Positions 10,700 through 22,522 are shown, counted from the first letter of the stretch. The stretch: 64,000 bases of DNA from Diphasiastrum complanatum (GCA_029204225.1 CM055099.1:41410131-41474130), one strand, 5' to 3'. Notes: generated by a model from the letters alone, not told the origin. Made by a program: numbers and translations.

Positions 10700-10990
10700 T
10701 TGGATGGCTTGCTTGGGTGGATGTTACCTGTTTATGGCTGTCCAGTCTAGCGTGGCGCCAGGTTGGCTTCCAGCGCTCGTGACAAAGCTTTCAGTTGGTT
10801 AAGTCTGATGTAAGTCAGACCGCTTGCTTGAAATGGATGTTACTCGTTTGTAACGAAGCTTCGAGGGAAGTCACCCACATCGGGACCCCCGATCTGGCAT
10901 GGCGCCATGTTGGATCTCAATGTTGGTCCTCGAAACTTCAAGTTGGTTAAGTCTGATCGTTATTGGCGAGTTGGTTGCTTGTATGTCAAG
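10700..10990. repeat. Degenerate ~120-150 bp tandem duplication
   Basis: GGCGCCAGGTTGG (10754) and GGCGCCATGTTGG (10902) are each followed by CAGTTGGTTAAGTCTGAT or AAGTTGGTTAAGTCTGAT. GCTTGCTTG...TGGATGTTAC recurs upstream of each. Spacing varies (about 118-148 bp), so this is an old, gapped duplication. Confidence 0.7.
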
Positions 10991-11268
10991 TGGGATTGGA
11001 TGGCAAGAGTTGAAGGCTGGGAAGCTAAGTCGTGGTTCCCGGCTCCCTTTGGGATGCCTGCGCTATAGGATTGCTACCGCTAATGTTGACAATTTAACAA
11101 AGGAATACAGTTTGAAGATGTGTCATTTTTTATGAATGTTAGATACATTTTTATTGATTTGAAAAGGTTTTCTACTATGATATTTTGCTAGAAGTTTTAT
11201 AATATTTGTATATGCATGAGTTTTATAGTATGCAATCATGTCATACCCAATTCAATCATGGTTCACAT

Positions 11269-12021
11269 TGTTGGAGGGTTTGCGGATCTCAAGGCAACCC
11301 TAACCCTAGTTAATAAGTGAGAGGGATTTGGCACCCTGCGTGTGTAAGTCCAACCCAATAATAGTTATTTGATTAATTAGAAAGTCAATAAAAGGACTTT
11401 AGGCCTTTTTGCGGGACTTTTAATGTCGCAGGGCCTAAATGTCAAGTTAGTGAATAAAGTTGGGTTTCCCTCCAATTTTGATGGTTCCCACACTTTTTTA
11501 AAATTTGAATAAAAAGAGAGGCAAGACTGGACCAATAGGATTCAGAGGCCAAGGTCCTCCTCTCCACTATAAAAAGGGACCAGCTCAAGTTGCTCCTCAT
11601 GTTCATTTCTTCATTTCAATAAAGCAGATTGGCTCTCTTTAGAAATGGATTGATGAATATCCTTGCTTTTCCTCTCTTTTCTTCCATTTCTCATGCTTTC
11701 TTTGAATTTTGCTAATTGTTGGATCTGATTATTATTGGGATTGCTATTTCTTATTCTTTTTGTGAGAGAGAAAGGGAGAGAGAGAAGAGTAAGTTTCTAT
11801 CATTGTTGTGGATTTAGGGTTAATGGAAGTAGGGTTAATGGATGTAGTGTTAATGCTTAGTGTTTATGGATGTTAGTGTTAGATCCTCCATTCATGTTGA
11901 ATCTGAACTATACTATCGCTCTCATGGGAACGAACCTACGCGTGACAACTAACTCCGTCTCTTTGATGCTAGATTGACTAGATCTTGGATTCAGGTTAGG
12001 CAAAGAAAGAAACCCACTACA
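11269..12021 (+). repeat. Gypsy 5' LTR
   Basis: The LTR starts TGTTGGAGGG and ends CCCACTACA four bases before the primer site, about 753 bp. The right end is well fixed by the primer site. The left end is inferred from the TG start and from the position of the promoter. No second LTR is available to confirm the length. Confidence 0.65.
11532..11623 (+). promoter_or_regulatory. Gypsy LTR promoter and polyadenylation signal
   Basis: A CCAAT box at 11532-11536 precedes a TATAAAA box at 11568-11574 (CCACTATAAAAAGGG). AATAAA follows at 11618-11623. The spacing suits a U3-R arrangement, with transcription starting near 11600. Confidence 0.7.
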
Positions 12022-12025
12022 ATTT

Positions 12026-12043
12026 TGACGCCGTTGCCGGGGA
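12026..12043 (+). other. Primer-binding site for tRNA-Asp
   Basis: TGACGCCGTTGCCGGGGA matches the reverse complement of the 3' end of plant tRNA-Asp (TCCCCGGCAACGGCGCCA) at 17 of 18 positions. This tRNA primes minus-strand synthesis in many plant gypsy elements. It fixes the 3' end of the LTR. Confidence 0.85.
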
Positions 12044-13240
12044 GCTACGCCAATTTTTCAGTTTGCAGCATGTTTGGCTGATGGTTAGCTTGCATTAGGC
12101 ATCTTGTCGTGGCATGAATAGTGTTAAAATTGCATTGTAGGGATAGTTTGCGATTGATTTTGCTAGATTTTGAGTGGATTTGCTTGTTTGAAATCTAATC
12201 TGATTATTAAATAGGAAAAGCTATTCAGATCACTAATCTTAAGATCCATTTGGATCTGAGATATCAGAGAAAATAACAAAAATCGGTCAAATCTACCAAA
12301 TTTGGTCAAAAAGAGGCAAAAGCGTCATCAGAGTCCAGAACTTTTTACCCTCTTTTAGGAAACCTTCGCCGAGTTGCAGACACCTTCGATTTTGTTTACA
12401 GAACCTTCAGTTTGAAGGGCGAAGATTTATTCCCAGTAGATTTCCAAAAACATCTGAAAAACCACCAAAAAACACCAAATTATCAAAATCCTAAAAAATA
12501 CAGAAAAAGAACCTTCGCCCAATTCACTGTGCTTAGATGTGATTCAGATCTATCTACTGCCAGGTCGACGAAGAATAATACCAAAAATAAAAAGGTTTTC
12601 AGAGGATCAGTTGTCATATTGTCATATTTTTGCCAAAAAAGTCACTTTTTTGCAAAATTACCAATATTACTCTTGTTCCTTCGCTAGAACCTTTGCCAAG
12701 TTTCCAAAACATTCTATTTATATAAAAATACTATTTTTGAGTTCGTCAAAGATTTATCTTAATCAGATCACAAAAGATCTTGATTTTTACCCTCGCCAGA
12801 TCACAAAAATTGTATTTTCTTGTGTCAAAAACCTTCATCCGGTTGTCCATGGTTTTATCTGTGTCAGATCTTCCATCTGAGAAATCGACGAAGATTATTT
12901 CCCAAGAAATTGCCAGAAAAGTGTTCAGAGAACTTTTATCCCAAAATAGCACTGTTGAACCTTCGCCGAGCTAACCTTTGCCTAGATAACCTTTGCCAAT
13001 CCTATTTTTAGTTTTTGATTTTCCAGATCAAGTCTCTGTCAAAATTTGGATCAGATCTGATATATTTAGAATTGGACTCTGAGAGATTTATCATTTTTGA
13101 GAAGTATTGATTGATCGAATTTTGGGTAGTTTTTCATCATATAGAATCAGATTCTTGAAAAGTGGAATAGAGCTAGCAGATCTAATCTGATATAGTTTTT
13201 GGAAAAATCTATATCCAATCACATTATCAATTTGATCTAA
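12044..13240 (+). other. Gypsy untranslated leader with repeated CCTTCGCC motif
   Basis: No reading frame has a known domain. AACCTTCGCC or AACCTTTGCC variants occur at about 12361, 12512, 12677-12692, 12957, 12974 and 12990, with related AACCTTCA forms at 12403 and 12831. Confidence 0.7.
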
Positions 13241-14630
13241 ATGGCTGCCCTTGGAGCTGCTCCTGGAGGTGCTCCACAAGAGGTCAATCCAATTATTGTT
13301 AGAAGAGCATCCCGATTGGATCTACCCAAATATAATGGATTAACAGATCCAGTTCGATTTCTTTAGATCTATGCTGAATCTTGTGCGGTCTATGGTGAAA
13401 TTTATCCTCAAGATAAACTTAAGCTGTTTCCTATGGCCTTAACAGGCGCAACACAAGATTGGTACTATAACCAAGATGAAACTGAACGTACAGATTGGGA
13501 GGTTGTTAAACGAGCCCTTATCACACGGTTCAAACCGCGAAAGTTTATGGAAGACCCTTTCCTACCTTTAAGTAAAATTAAAATGGGAAAGCGGGAAATG
13601 GTTCTAGATTACATCGAAAGGGTGAAACGTCTTAGATCTGAATGTGAGTCTGAGCTGATTAATGAAAATGCCATGATTATGTGGTTTTTGTCAGGTCTAA
13701 CTAAACGGATCAGATGTGAACTGAAATGCCATAATGAGTACGCACTTTTGCAAAATGCAATGGACGATGCAATTCGGGAGGAGGATGAAGATTCAGATGA
13801 TGAGCCGAATGTTAGTATGTTGCCTTATAAAGCAGGGCAGACTACTACGACATCCACCACTATTGCATCAACGAATGCCAATGCTAGTGCAGAAATGATG
13901 CTCAATGAGTTTGAGAAACTTGGGAAGACCCAGCAGAAACAGATGGAAAAGTTGCAGTTGCAATTTGATGAGAAGATCAAAGCATTGGAAAATTTCCACG
14001 GAGAAGCGAACAAGGAACCTGAGAAGTTTGCAAAGACTTTTCCTACTAGGGAAAATGTCTAGTGTTCTATTTGTACAAGAAATCACATAGTAAACTAGTG
14101 TCCTCGATTGAAAAAACGAATGGAAATTAGTGTTTGCCATTTGTGTAATTTACCTGACCATGAGACTGTCTTTCGCAACTTCAACCCTCGGATGATTCAG
14201 CAACGGTATGTCCAGATGGGATATCGAGATCCACAGTATGGAGGCAATCCAACAGCAAGACTACAACAATCTACTCTTGGATACCCGGAGCATCTAGCCT
14301 TGCCTGCCCCACCAAAGCGCTCCGCTCCTCCTGCCAATTTGATGGAACCAGAACCGTACGGAAGTGCTGAGCAATGGAGCTACGGTAATGATTAGGAAGG
14401 TGGATCTTCAAAACAGTATGCCATTTATGTTGCCGCTCAACAACAAGCCTCGAGAAATTGGGCCAGAGCACCACTTGGATGCTTTACATGTGGAGAAAAT
14501 CACAGAGTTGCAGAATGCCCAAATAAAGAAAAATTTGTATTATTCTGTCATGACTGTGGATATGGGCATTGCTATAAAGACTATCCAGCAAGACCGAAGC
14601 CACCACCAACTACAGCACTTGTAAATTTGA
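13241..14630 (+). pseudogene. Gypsy gag (capsid and zinc knuckles)
   Basis: The frame begins at ATG 13241 (MAALGAAPGGAPQEV). It has an in-frame TAG at 13364-13366 within RFL-x-IYAESCAVYG, then the retrotransposon gag capsid signature (LFPMALTGATQDWYY, VVKRALITRFKPRKF, VLDYIERVKRLRSECE), ending at 14062. CCHC-type knuckles follow. CSICTRNH...CP lies near 14060-14105 with stops, CHLCNLPDH near 14140, and CFTCGENHRVAEC in a shifted frame near 14485. FCHDCGYGHC follows. Gag packages element RNA into cytoplasmic particles. Repeated knuckles spread over more than 400 bp are unusual and may reflect duplication of the nucleocapsid region. Confidence 0.88.
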
Positions 14631-15450
14631 TAACAATCAAGCAAGGATCGGTACTCATAATAAATCAAGTGCACCCTTGATGGTGGTTACCAGAGCACAA
14701 AAGCAAAAAGAACCAGTATTGGATTCAGTACCTGCTGATTCTATACCATTGAACGATACACCAACAACATGAGAAGTTTATCCAAATCTTAATGCAGAAA
14801 AACGAAGATATCAGGATATGAGACAGTGGATTAAGCATCTACAAGAAGAAGAAAAACTTGAAGCTGCTAAAGTAACAGCTGAAGTTCAGTCTTCACCATT
14901 GCAGCCTCCAAGAAATTTACGTACGGATATGAATGATCAATTACATCATCACAAAGAACCCTTCAAGATGACGGAACTGGAAGCATCGCATACATAATTA
15001 CTCATGAATATTTTGTCTAGCAAGATCAATATTTCATTGGGAGAGCTCCTAAAGTTGGTGCCAAAAGCAAAAGAAATCTTAGCACAGAAGTTAGCCCAAG
15101 AAAAATCAGAAGACCATCAGGAGTCACTCTTTTGTGCTGGATTTGAAGAATCTAACGATGTACTACATGTTGGAGCAGCTTGGGAAAGTGAACAAAAGAA
15201 TATCACTCTGCCAATACAACATAGACAATTTTCTAAAGAAACAGCCGTGATAGACGGCGGTTCAGGAGTTAACCTGATTTCTACAAAGCTATATACAAAA
15301 TGGGGCCTTACAAAGATTAAGCCTGCTACTTTTGCTATTAAACTAGCTGATCAAACGACGGTTCGTCCACGAGGAATGGTGGAAGATATACTTGTCAGGA
15401 TTGCAGGAGTACAGTTCGTCATTACTTTCATTGTGATGGACTAATCACTT
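14631..15450 (+). pseudogene. Gypsy protease region
   Basis: After an interrupted linker (VTRAQKQKEPVLDS, then a coiled-coil-like KHLQEEEKLEAAKVTAE), the frame 15004-15444 carries an aspartic-protease block, AVIDGGSGVNLIS near residues 80-92. The usual D-S/T-G triad is D-G-G here. The second half (RPRGMVEDILVRIAGVQFVITFIVMD) matches the retropepsin flap and C-terminal strands. The protease would cut Gag-Pol inside particles. The D-G-G variant occurs in some plant gypsy elements, so it is not proof of inactivity. Confidence 0.75.
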
Positions 15451-15485
15451 TTGAAAATCGTGAACGTGCAGTTAAAATTGATTCT

Positions 15486-15992
15486 ATGACTTGGACTATC
15501 AAGCCAGTGGTTCAAAAAACGAATGACGATTCATCAACAATAGATCACACTTGTGATCAACCAAAGAAAAAATTGGGAGTTCACTACGATTCTCAAACGA
15601 ATACTGTCAATTGGAACGAATCTCTTACAACAATTGATTGTACAGCAGGATATATGTGTCAAAAAGATATTCAATTAGAGGTGAGCGAGATTTTCTTGTT
15701 AGATCAAACTTTGGATACGCCAATCACGTTTCCACTAAATGTGCTGAATGCAGCCTGGATATCAACAGAACCTATACCAGGTCCAATTGAGAATGATCTC
15801 ATACCAATGAGCCATGCCTTAACTTATGATGGCAATGCAGAACTTATGGATGAACAGATTCTACATCATATGGATCCGACCAGATTTGGAGTGTGTAATG
15901 TTCCTGATGAACCAACAACCAAATCGCCCAAAGCAGTTATATTGAAGGGAGACAGGATGACAAGTTCGATGACGAAGAAACAAACAAAGTAA
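15486..15992 (+). pseudogene. Gypsy pol spacer between protease and RT
   Basis: A 168-codon frame with no recognised domain lies between protease and RT. It is the interior of pol in another frame. A lysine/serine-rich continuation (SSRKSSPEKKDLSF, RSIPAKKTKRRSKTS) opens the next frame at 16050. No function is claimed. Confidence 0.6.
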
Positions 15993-16049
15993 CATTATAA
16001 TTCGGTCCTGAAATGGGAAAATCCCCCTCAAAAGATTGATTTAAAAGAA

Positions 16050-17330
16050 GTGCCACTTCTATTGGATAAAGACAAAGGAAAAATCAAAAATGATTCTTCA
16101 AGTCAGATCTCCAACAAGACATCATCGTCTAGGAAGTCTTCACCTGAGAAGAAAGATTTATCATTCCAGAAATCATCACCTCCACGGTCAATTCCTGCTA
16201 AGAAGACTAAACGAAGATCCAAGACAAGTCCTTTCGAAAAAGAACAAGCAAATGTAGTCCAACATGATATGCCAGAGCATTTTAAACGTTATACACTGGA
16301 CGATGTGGTCATCATGTTACCTAAAGCACATCGTGAACCTGAAGAACACATGCCGGAATCTAAAGAGGTTTACGATGGCCCAGCTAGGACGCAGCCAATG
16401 AATCTTGCAGAACCAGGAGAACCAGAAAAGATTGTACAAGTGAGATCACAACTTACTCCTGAACAGTATCAAGCACTCCGTTTGTTACTTATTAAGTATC
16501 AAGATTGTTTTGCATGGACTTATCAAGATTTGAAGGGTATTCCGACATCAGTCATTGAACATACCATACCTTTAGTACCTGATGCAGTACCAAAGGTTAC
16601 AAAGTTCTATCGTTGTAATCCTAATGTGGAAGATCTGATAAAGAAAGAACTTCAGAGATTGCTTGATGCCGATTTCATTTATGAGATCGAGAATACCGAA
16701 TGGATTTCACCGATTGTCATTGTTCCTAAGAAAAATGAGAAATTGCAAATCTATGTGAATCTCAAAGCATTGAATAAAGTGACACGGAAGGATCACTTTC
16801 CGTTACCTTTTACTGAAAGCATTTTGGATCGCCTTGCTGGAGCGGAAGCTTATAGTTTCCTGGATGGATTTAGTGGTTACAACCAGGTTAAGATTGCACC
16901 TGCCGATCGTCACAAAACTGCTTTTGCAACAAAATGGGGCACCTATGCTTACAAAGTAATGTCGTTTGGACTTTGTAATGCACCAAGTTCATTCCAAAGA
17001 GTAATGCAATTTGCCTTTAAAGTTTATCTGTAGAAATTTCTTGAAATTTACTTGGAGGACTTGGGAGTTCATAGTACAGATACAGACCACCTAGATCGAT
17101 TGGAGAAAGTCTTTAAAAGATGTCGCAATTATCAGATTTCTCTAAATCCAGAAAAATGCCAGATATGGGTTTCTCACAGAGTGTGCTTGGACATGTGATA
17201 TCAAGATATGGTATTGCCACCGATTATTCTAAGATTAAAGTTATTGTGGAATTGCCACCGCCAGCAACAATTTGAGGAGTTTATGTGTTTATGGGTCATG
17301 TGAACTACTATCAAATTTTTATTATCTTCT
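16050..17330 (+). pseudogene. Gypsy reverse transcriptase
   Basis: After a basic Ser-rich spacer, RT motifs appear in order: YEIENTEWISPIVIVPKK, YVNLKALNKVTRKDHFPLPF, SFLDGFSGYNQV, TAFATKWGTYAYKVMSFGLC and NAPSSFQRVMQF, ending at a stop at 17031-17033. Reading on in the same frame, the catalytic loop is IYLEDLGVHS. The canonical box is Y/F-x-DD, so the first catalytic aspartate is replaced by glutamate. RLEKVFKRCRNYQISLNPEK follows before the frame decays between 17190 and 17330. DNA polymerisation is therefore doubly disabled. Confidence 0.9.
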
Positions 17331-17339
17331 TTGCGGATT

Positions 17340-18058
17340 TAGCATGACCTATATACAAATTAACTATTGTTCCTATTTGGACAGTAGAGGCGTTAGAAGC
17401 CTTTAAAAAGTTAAAAAAAGCATTATCTTCAGCACCAATACTACGTTCTCCAGATTGGACATTAGAGTTTCATGTTCATATGGATGCCTCAAAATACGCC
17501 ATTGGATCAGTTTTGACGCAGCCAGATGACTATAAGAAGGATTATCCTATACGATTTGCAAGCAGACAGCTTATAGAACCAGAGAAGAATTATTCAACAA
17601 CAGAACGTGAAGCGCTAGCCATGATTTTTTCTGTTTGGAAATTTTGTCACTATCTCATGGAAACGTACTTTGCATTTTATACGGATCATCAACCGTTACT
17701 TTACTTGGTAAATAAGACGTGTAATACTGGACGTATTGCAAGATGGTTATTATTATTGACTGAATTTGACTTTCGAATTGTGGTCAGAAAGGGGAAGCAA
17801 CATTATCTAGCCGATCACATTTCACGAATTGAATTCGCACCAATTAATACTGAAGTGGATGATGAACTGCCAGATGTTGCGTTGTTCTGTGTTGAAGCAG
17901 TACCTGAGTGGGTGGTAGATATTGTTGAGTACCTGATGCTAGGACAACCAAATGACTCTTTGACAAAAGTACAGAAAAGACAATTGATTCATAAGGCTCA
18001 ACCTTATCAATCAATTGCAAGACAATTGTATCGTCGTGGATCAGATAATATTTTATGA
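17340..18058 (+). pseudogene. Gypsy RNase H and integrase zinc-finger start
   Basis: RNase H is well preserved from about 17390: HVHMDASKYAIGSVLTQ, IRFASRQLIEPEKNYSTTER (the conserved E) and FAFYTDHQPLLYLVN. The connection VRKGKQHYLADHISRIE follows, then a spacer up to the TGA stop at 18056-18058. It removes the RNA strand during reverse transcription. In gypsy elements RNase H lies between RT and integrase, as here. Confidence 0.9.
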
Positions 18059-18656
18059 AGATGTGTTTTACCGCATGAAGTACCAGATCTAATCAAGTTT
18101 TCACATGATGACATAGGTGGAGGACACTTCTCTACAGATATTATTGTTTGCAAACTTTTGCAATCCGGTTGTTGGTGGCCTACGCTTCATAAGGACACAG
18201 AGATTTTTGTTCAGACATGTGATGTCTGCCAGCGAGCACGACGGCCTACTCGACAGAATTATGAACCCTTACATCCGGTTTTATCGCAAGCACCGTTTGA
18301 AAAATGGGGACTGGATTATGTTGGTCCTATTCATCCCGTTGCTCAAGGATCTCAGGCTCGTTACATTATCATCGCAACTGATTATATGACCAAGTGGGTT
18401 GAAGCCAAAGCTGTCAAAGTAGCTGATGCGAAATCTACAGCTAAGTTTCTAAATGAAAATATTATAATCAATTTGGATGTCCGATTAAAATTGTCAATGA
18501 TCGGGGGACACACTTTGTTAATCAAACAATAAAGTGTTTACTGGAAGATTTTTTTGTTATAGACAGATTTAGTACTCCCTATTATCCCGGAGGGAATGGC
18601 CAAGCTGAATCTTCCAATAAGATTCTCTACACCATTATGACAAAGACAATTGAAGC
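18059..18656 (+). pseudogene. Gypsy integrase, interrupted
   Basis: The HHCC zinc finger is visible: FSHDDIGGGHFSTD, then ETCDVCQ-like TCDVCQRARRPTRQNYEP. The catalytic core follows with WGLDYVGPIHPV (first aspartate) and IIATDYMTKWVEAKAV. A frameshift near 18480 moves the second aspartate (NDRGTHFVNQ) and the glutamate (PGGNGQAESSNK) to another frame. Integrase joins element cDNA to the chromosome. The frame stops at TKTIEA, position 18656, at the nested LTR. All three catalytic residues can be traced. Confidence 0.9.
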
Positions 18657-19312
18657 TGTTGATTTCACACGTGTGGACTGTCCACAACATGTACTTGTGA
18701 TCTCCTAAGGTGTGTAGATGCACCAAGATCAAGACTAGATTGAGGTTCAAGATCTATCTTTGACTCTATGGCAAAAACACACTACTACATGCATTCAATC
18801 ACTTCCAACTCTCACTCACACGTGTGGAAAGTATTCAAAAAATAATCTAAGTAAAAACAAGCTGCTCTCCTCGAGTAGAGAGAGAAAAAGCATCATGAGC
18901 TCTCGGGTAGAGAGAGAAAGCTAGAAAATCACTTACACTCAAAATCCACTCAACCTCAAAATCAATTAGATCCAAATGAGAAGTACAATGATACTAGTAG
19001 ATCCATGAGCTACCATTATGCTTAACTATGATTGGACCACACTTTTTCCACCTCTTAATCCTATTGGACCATTGATCCATTCACCTCTAAATTCTATTGG
19101 ACCATTTTCAAGCAAACTTCAAATTCTATTGGATCACTCATGGTTCCACCTCTAGATCCTATTGGACCTCTTAAACTTCATCAAACAAAAGCATTACACT
19201 TGTCTACACTCTAATTGGCACGAGTTTGGCCTCCTACTCTATTTTGGCTCGATAGTGGCATTACAAGTGGAAATGGATAATTTGCCATCTATGCCAAATT
19301 TGACATCCTACA
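18657..19312 (-). mobile_element. Copia-type LTR, minus orientation, nested in gypsy integrase
   Basis: The segment starts TGTTGATTTCACACGTG and ends TTGACATCCTACA, so on the minus strand it begins TGTAGGATG and ends in CA. Its end carries the CACACGTGTG palindrome also seen near other LTR ends in the window. AGAGAGAGAAAAAGC and CTCGGGTAGAGAGAGAAAG blocks are shared with 59.58-59.63 kb. Six ATTGG (CCAAT on the minus strand) boxes lie at 19031-19213. The GAAGC before 18657 is not repeated after 19312, so no target duplication is seen. It may be the remains of a larger insertion. Confidence 0.6.
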
Positions 19313-20380
19313 CCTAAATGCTTGACTATGGAAACTTAACCGAGCAACCGATAAGTTGTTGAATATATATACATAGCTAACTAATTAAAAGAATAGTTAA
19401 TCTATACTTCACAATTAGGATTAAGTCACTACGTGTTGTTGATAGTCACCTTTGGGCGATATTTGATTTTTTTCGTTCGTGAGAGTCAACTTTCGAAGTT
19501 GATATTGACATACTGTGTAATTGGTGAAGGTGAATTGTCGATGTTGGGTGTCCGACGAATAGTTGGTGTAGTAGGCCGAATAGTCAAAGGATGGCCAAAT
19601 TGTCAATGTCGGTTGAGTCGTCAGGACATTGTCATCTATTCCTTTGTATTTCTACAGATTGCTAAAAAACAAGTGTATTTCTGCAGAATATGTGACTATA
19701 CAAGTATTTACAATAGCTAGTCAATGGATCTAGATTAGCAGAAAGATAGGGATGGAGAGGACAGAAATCCAACAGATAAGTGGATGAAGTCGGATTTGGG
19801 ATTTGGACCCATTCTAATTGGCTAAATTTTATACATTGCATCTAGACTATAATTTCTAGGTTTTTTGATGAAATACCAAGAAGATACCATTGAGGAACAG
19901 TTTAGGGCAATTGGCCAAGTGTACTAACCACACGTGTGAGAGGCTGCTGAAATTGTACTTTCACCATATCTATATGATTTTTTCATATTTGTGCTTCAAA
20001 CAAATTTGTGAGAGTAAAACTGGTGATTTGCTTTGTAAAAATCCATTGATCTCATTGTAGATATGGTGTTAGATCGTTGATCAACCTCTAAATAATTGAG
20101 AGTGAGCTTTGAGGCTGATGTTTCTAGTTCTAGAGAGAGACTAAAACCGTTCTAAACACCATAGGAAGGCATAGGCACTTCCAAGAGTCAAATCAAAATT
20201 TTCCAAGAGGATAGTGTGTGTGGAATTTTATTTCCCAAGTCTTTTTAAATTTAATATCATTATAGATCTTACTTCTTGAGTTTTGTGAGATTCAAGTGAG
20301 TAGCCTTGTGACTAGATTTTGAGAAAGAGAGAAAGGAGAGCCTTTAAATAGTACATTTGTTGTACTTGTTACTAGTAAAA
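19313..20380. other. No gene; probable leader of copia A1 in its right half
   Basis: No conserved domain was found. CCACACGTGTGAGAGGCTGCTG near 19929 resembles the LTR-end palindrome of the neighbouring copia LTR. The initiator-Met primer site that should follow is not recognisable. The last ~400 bp, up to the gag ATG, read like an untranslated leader. Confidence 0.45.
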
Positions 20381-21728
20381 ATGGGTTCAATTGGAGCCTA
20401 TCTTCTTGAAGCTAGTGAAAGATTGAATTCAAGTAACTATTCGATTTGGAAAGTAAGAATGGAGTCACTTCTAGTGCTCCAAGATATGTATGATATTCTT
20501 ATTGGTGAGGAGGAAGAGCCTCAAGGAGAGGACAAGATCTAGTGAGGTACAAAAAGAGAGCTAGACTAGCATTGCATTGTCTAAAAATGAACGTTAGTAA
20601 TGAACCCCTTGAAGAAGTTGCTTCATGTACCTCGGCCAAGGAGGGTTGGGACTCCTTGAAAGGGATTTACGAATCCAAGAAACCTCTAGAGTGCTTATGC
20701 TAAGAAACAAAGTTCTACAAAGCATTAGAGGTAGTGATGAGAGTGTTCAAGAGTATGTCTTGAGGATAAAATCTCTCAATAAAGAACTTTCCATCATTAG
20801 TGAAAAAATTCATGATGATGAGCTTGTAAAAATCATACTAAATGGTCTTGGAGATGAGTTCTCCAATCTAGTACAAAGGTTTGCCATAAAAAACTCCTTA
20901 CCTTCTATTGACAAGCTCCATAGTGTGCTTGTGGCCAAGGAGAGTAGGATCCTACATGTGAGACAAAGTGTTGGTTCCTTGACTCTACATGATGGAGATG
21001 AGAAGGTCAACTTCTCAAGCAAAGGCAAAATGAAGTCCAAGAAGAAGATCCAAAGCATGGAGGCCAAGGGTGATGATGATCAAGAATCAAGCTCTAAAGG
21101 AAAGAAGAAAGACAAGCCAAACAAAAGTGCTTCTTTTGTGGAAATAAGGGTCACTTTGCATCCAAGTGCTACAAAAAGAAGAATGCACAAAGTGAGAGCA
21201 AGCAAGGCAAGCTTACCCTTGAGGAGGAGGAGGATTATGAGGATGAAGTTGATTCATCCTTGATGGCATCTACACCAACAAGCAAGAGCTACTCCAATGA
21301 CACATGGTGGATTGATAGTCTTTTCGCACATGACATTCAAAAAGACTTTCTTCTTAGCTCTTGTACCTTTTTCAGGTTGTAAAAAGTCTATTCTAACAGC
21401 AAGTGATCAAGAATGTAGAATAGATGGAGTGATTACAATCACTTTAAGTCTTGGATCCTCTAAAAGAATGGATCTAGAAAATGTACTCTATGTTCCTAAT
21501 CTTACTAAGAGCTTGCTAAGTGTTGGACAACTAATGGATAGTGGTTTAGATGTCCATTTTAAACAAGGCGTTTGCTCTATTATGATGAATGACACTTGCA
21601 TTGTAAAGGGATTCAAGCAAGGGAGGCTATTTAATCTTGATGCTAATGTATTTCTTGGAAGTGTGAACATGGCCAAGGAGGAGCTTACACAAGTGGAGCT
21701 TTGGCATAAGAGGTTGGGCCAACCCAAT
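20381..21728 (+). pseudogene. Copia A1: gag, zinc knuckle, degraded protease, pre-integrase
   Basis: The frame starts at ATG 20381 (MGSIGAYLLEASERLNSSN, typical copia gag). It is shifted or stopped at about 20540-20640, then resumes as copia gag proper (LRIKSLNKELSIISEKI, DDELVKIILNGLGDEF). A CCHC knuckle CFFCGNKGHFASKC near 21128 is readable after a frameshift. The protease start WWIDS is out of frame with SHMTFKKTFF, and the catalytic D-S-G is not intact. VLYVPNLTKSLLSVGQL and the pre-integrase LWHKRLGQPN follow. The frame then meets an LTR at 21729. No integrase, RT or RNase H of this copy is present. Confidence 0.85.
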
Positions 21729-22522
21729 TGTTGAAATGGAAAAATAATCCATCTTGACTTTAGGCTTGCTACATATATTGTACCATGCAAGTATGTTGTT
21801 CATAAATCCAAAATGCCAAGTTTGGCCTAGATAGAACTCGAGCCACATGGATATGTCATATCTAGAATGATGAGTACAACTTGCATATAGATTGTAGACA
21901 TAGAATTAGCAAAATTATGCTAGTAGAAACTCGTGGCAATTCACATGCATTAATTGTAAGTGATCCATAGTGACATGCAAGGCATGCACAAAGTGTAATG
22001 GACACATGCATGATGATTTGTACATTTCTAGTTAGAACTAGGACACTTGGAAAAAGTTGGTAGAGATTCATGCATGAGAAGTGACAAATGTCACATAGAC
22101 TCTAGTTTTCACTTTAGATGTCATTTAATGATGGATGGTTGTGGTTATACCTTGAGCTACCTCAAACTCCATAAATATGTGTAGCTCTCCTCATATTTTA
22201 TGATGAAGAACCAAAGCTTTGTAGCTATCTCATGCCATTTTGGATCCACACAAATTTTGCTTGTTATCTTTCTATCTTTCTCTCTCTAACTTGTGTTGAG
22301 GCTAATGCTAATACACTGATATCTTGTAATTTTGCTCATTTATGATTCGTTGTTATCATATTCTGATGCTTAGCATGCTAGATTGTGGTTAAGCCATAAC
22401 TTCTATACTAGATCTTGCTAATCAATCTAGAATCAGGTTACTGTGCTAATCATAAAGCTTACTATTAGATCTGTCATACTTGTGGATCTTCCCTACACGT
22501 GTGAATACTGGAAGTTTTGTCA
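21729..22522 (+). repeat. Copia LTR (5' LTR of A2)
   Basis: It runs TGTTGAAATGG to GAAGTTTTGTCA and is followed directly by an initiator-Met primer site, about 794 bp. It contains CATGCA (RY) motifs and a CTACACGTGTGAA element near its 3' end. It may be the 5' LTR of A2 inserted into A1, or an LTR shared by a head-to-tail pair. Confidence 0.75.

Larger units (their letters stand above)
9824..11268. other. GC-richer gene-free stretch with GGCGCC clusters
   Basis: No gene was recognised. GGCGCC (or GGCGCCA) recurs in this 1.4 kb, notably at 9940-10010, 10557, 10754 and 10902. A CAATAAAGTGGGATTTTCCTC block near 10390 resembles TGAATAAAGTTGGGTTTCCCTC near 11450 inside the gypsy LTR. Part of this stretch may therefore be remains of a related LTR. 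Short frames of up to about 80 codons have no recognisable domain. Confidence 0.5.
11269..18656 (+). mobile_element. Ty3/gypsy retrotransposon, 3'-truncated by a nested LTR
   Basis: The order is 5' LTR (11269-12021), tRNA-Asp-type primer site, 1.2 kb leader, gag, protease, long spacer, RT, RNase H and integrase. RT-RNaseH-integrase is the gypsy order. The integrase frame ends at 18656, where an LTR of another family starts with TGTTGATTTCACACG. No 3' LTR or remaining integrase end is found in the window. Every domain carries stops or frameshifts and the RT active site is altered, so the element is non-autonomous. The tRNA-Asp primer and long gag-pol spacers are typical of the plant Athila/Tat side of the gypsy tree, but I do not assign a clade firmly. 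Confidence 0.9.
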
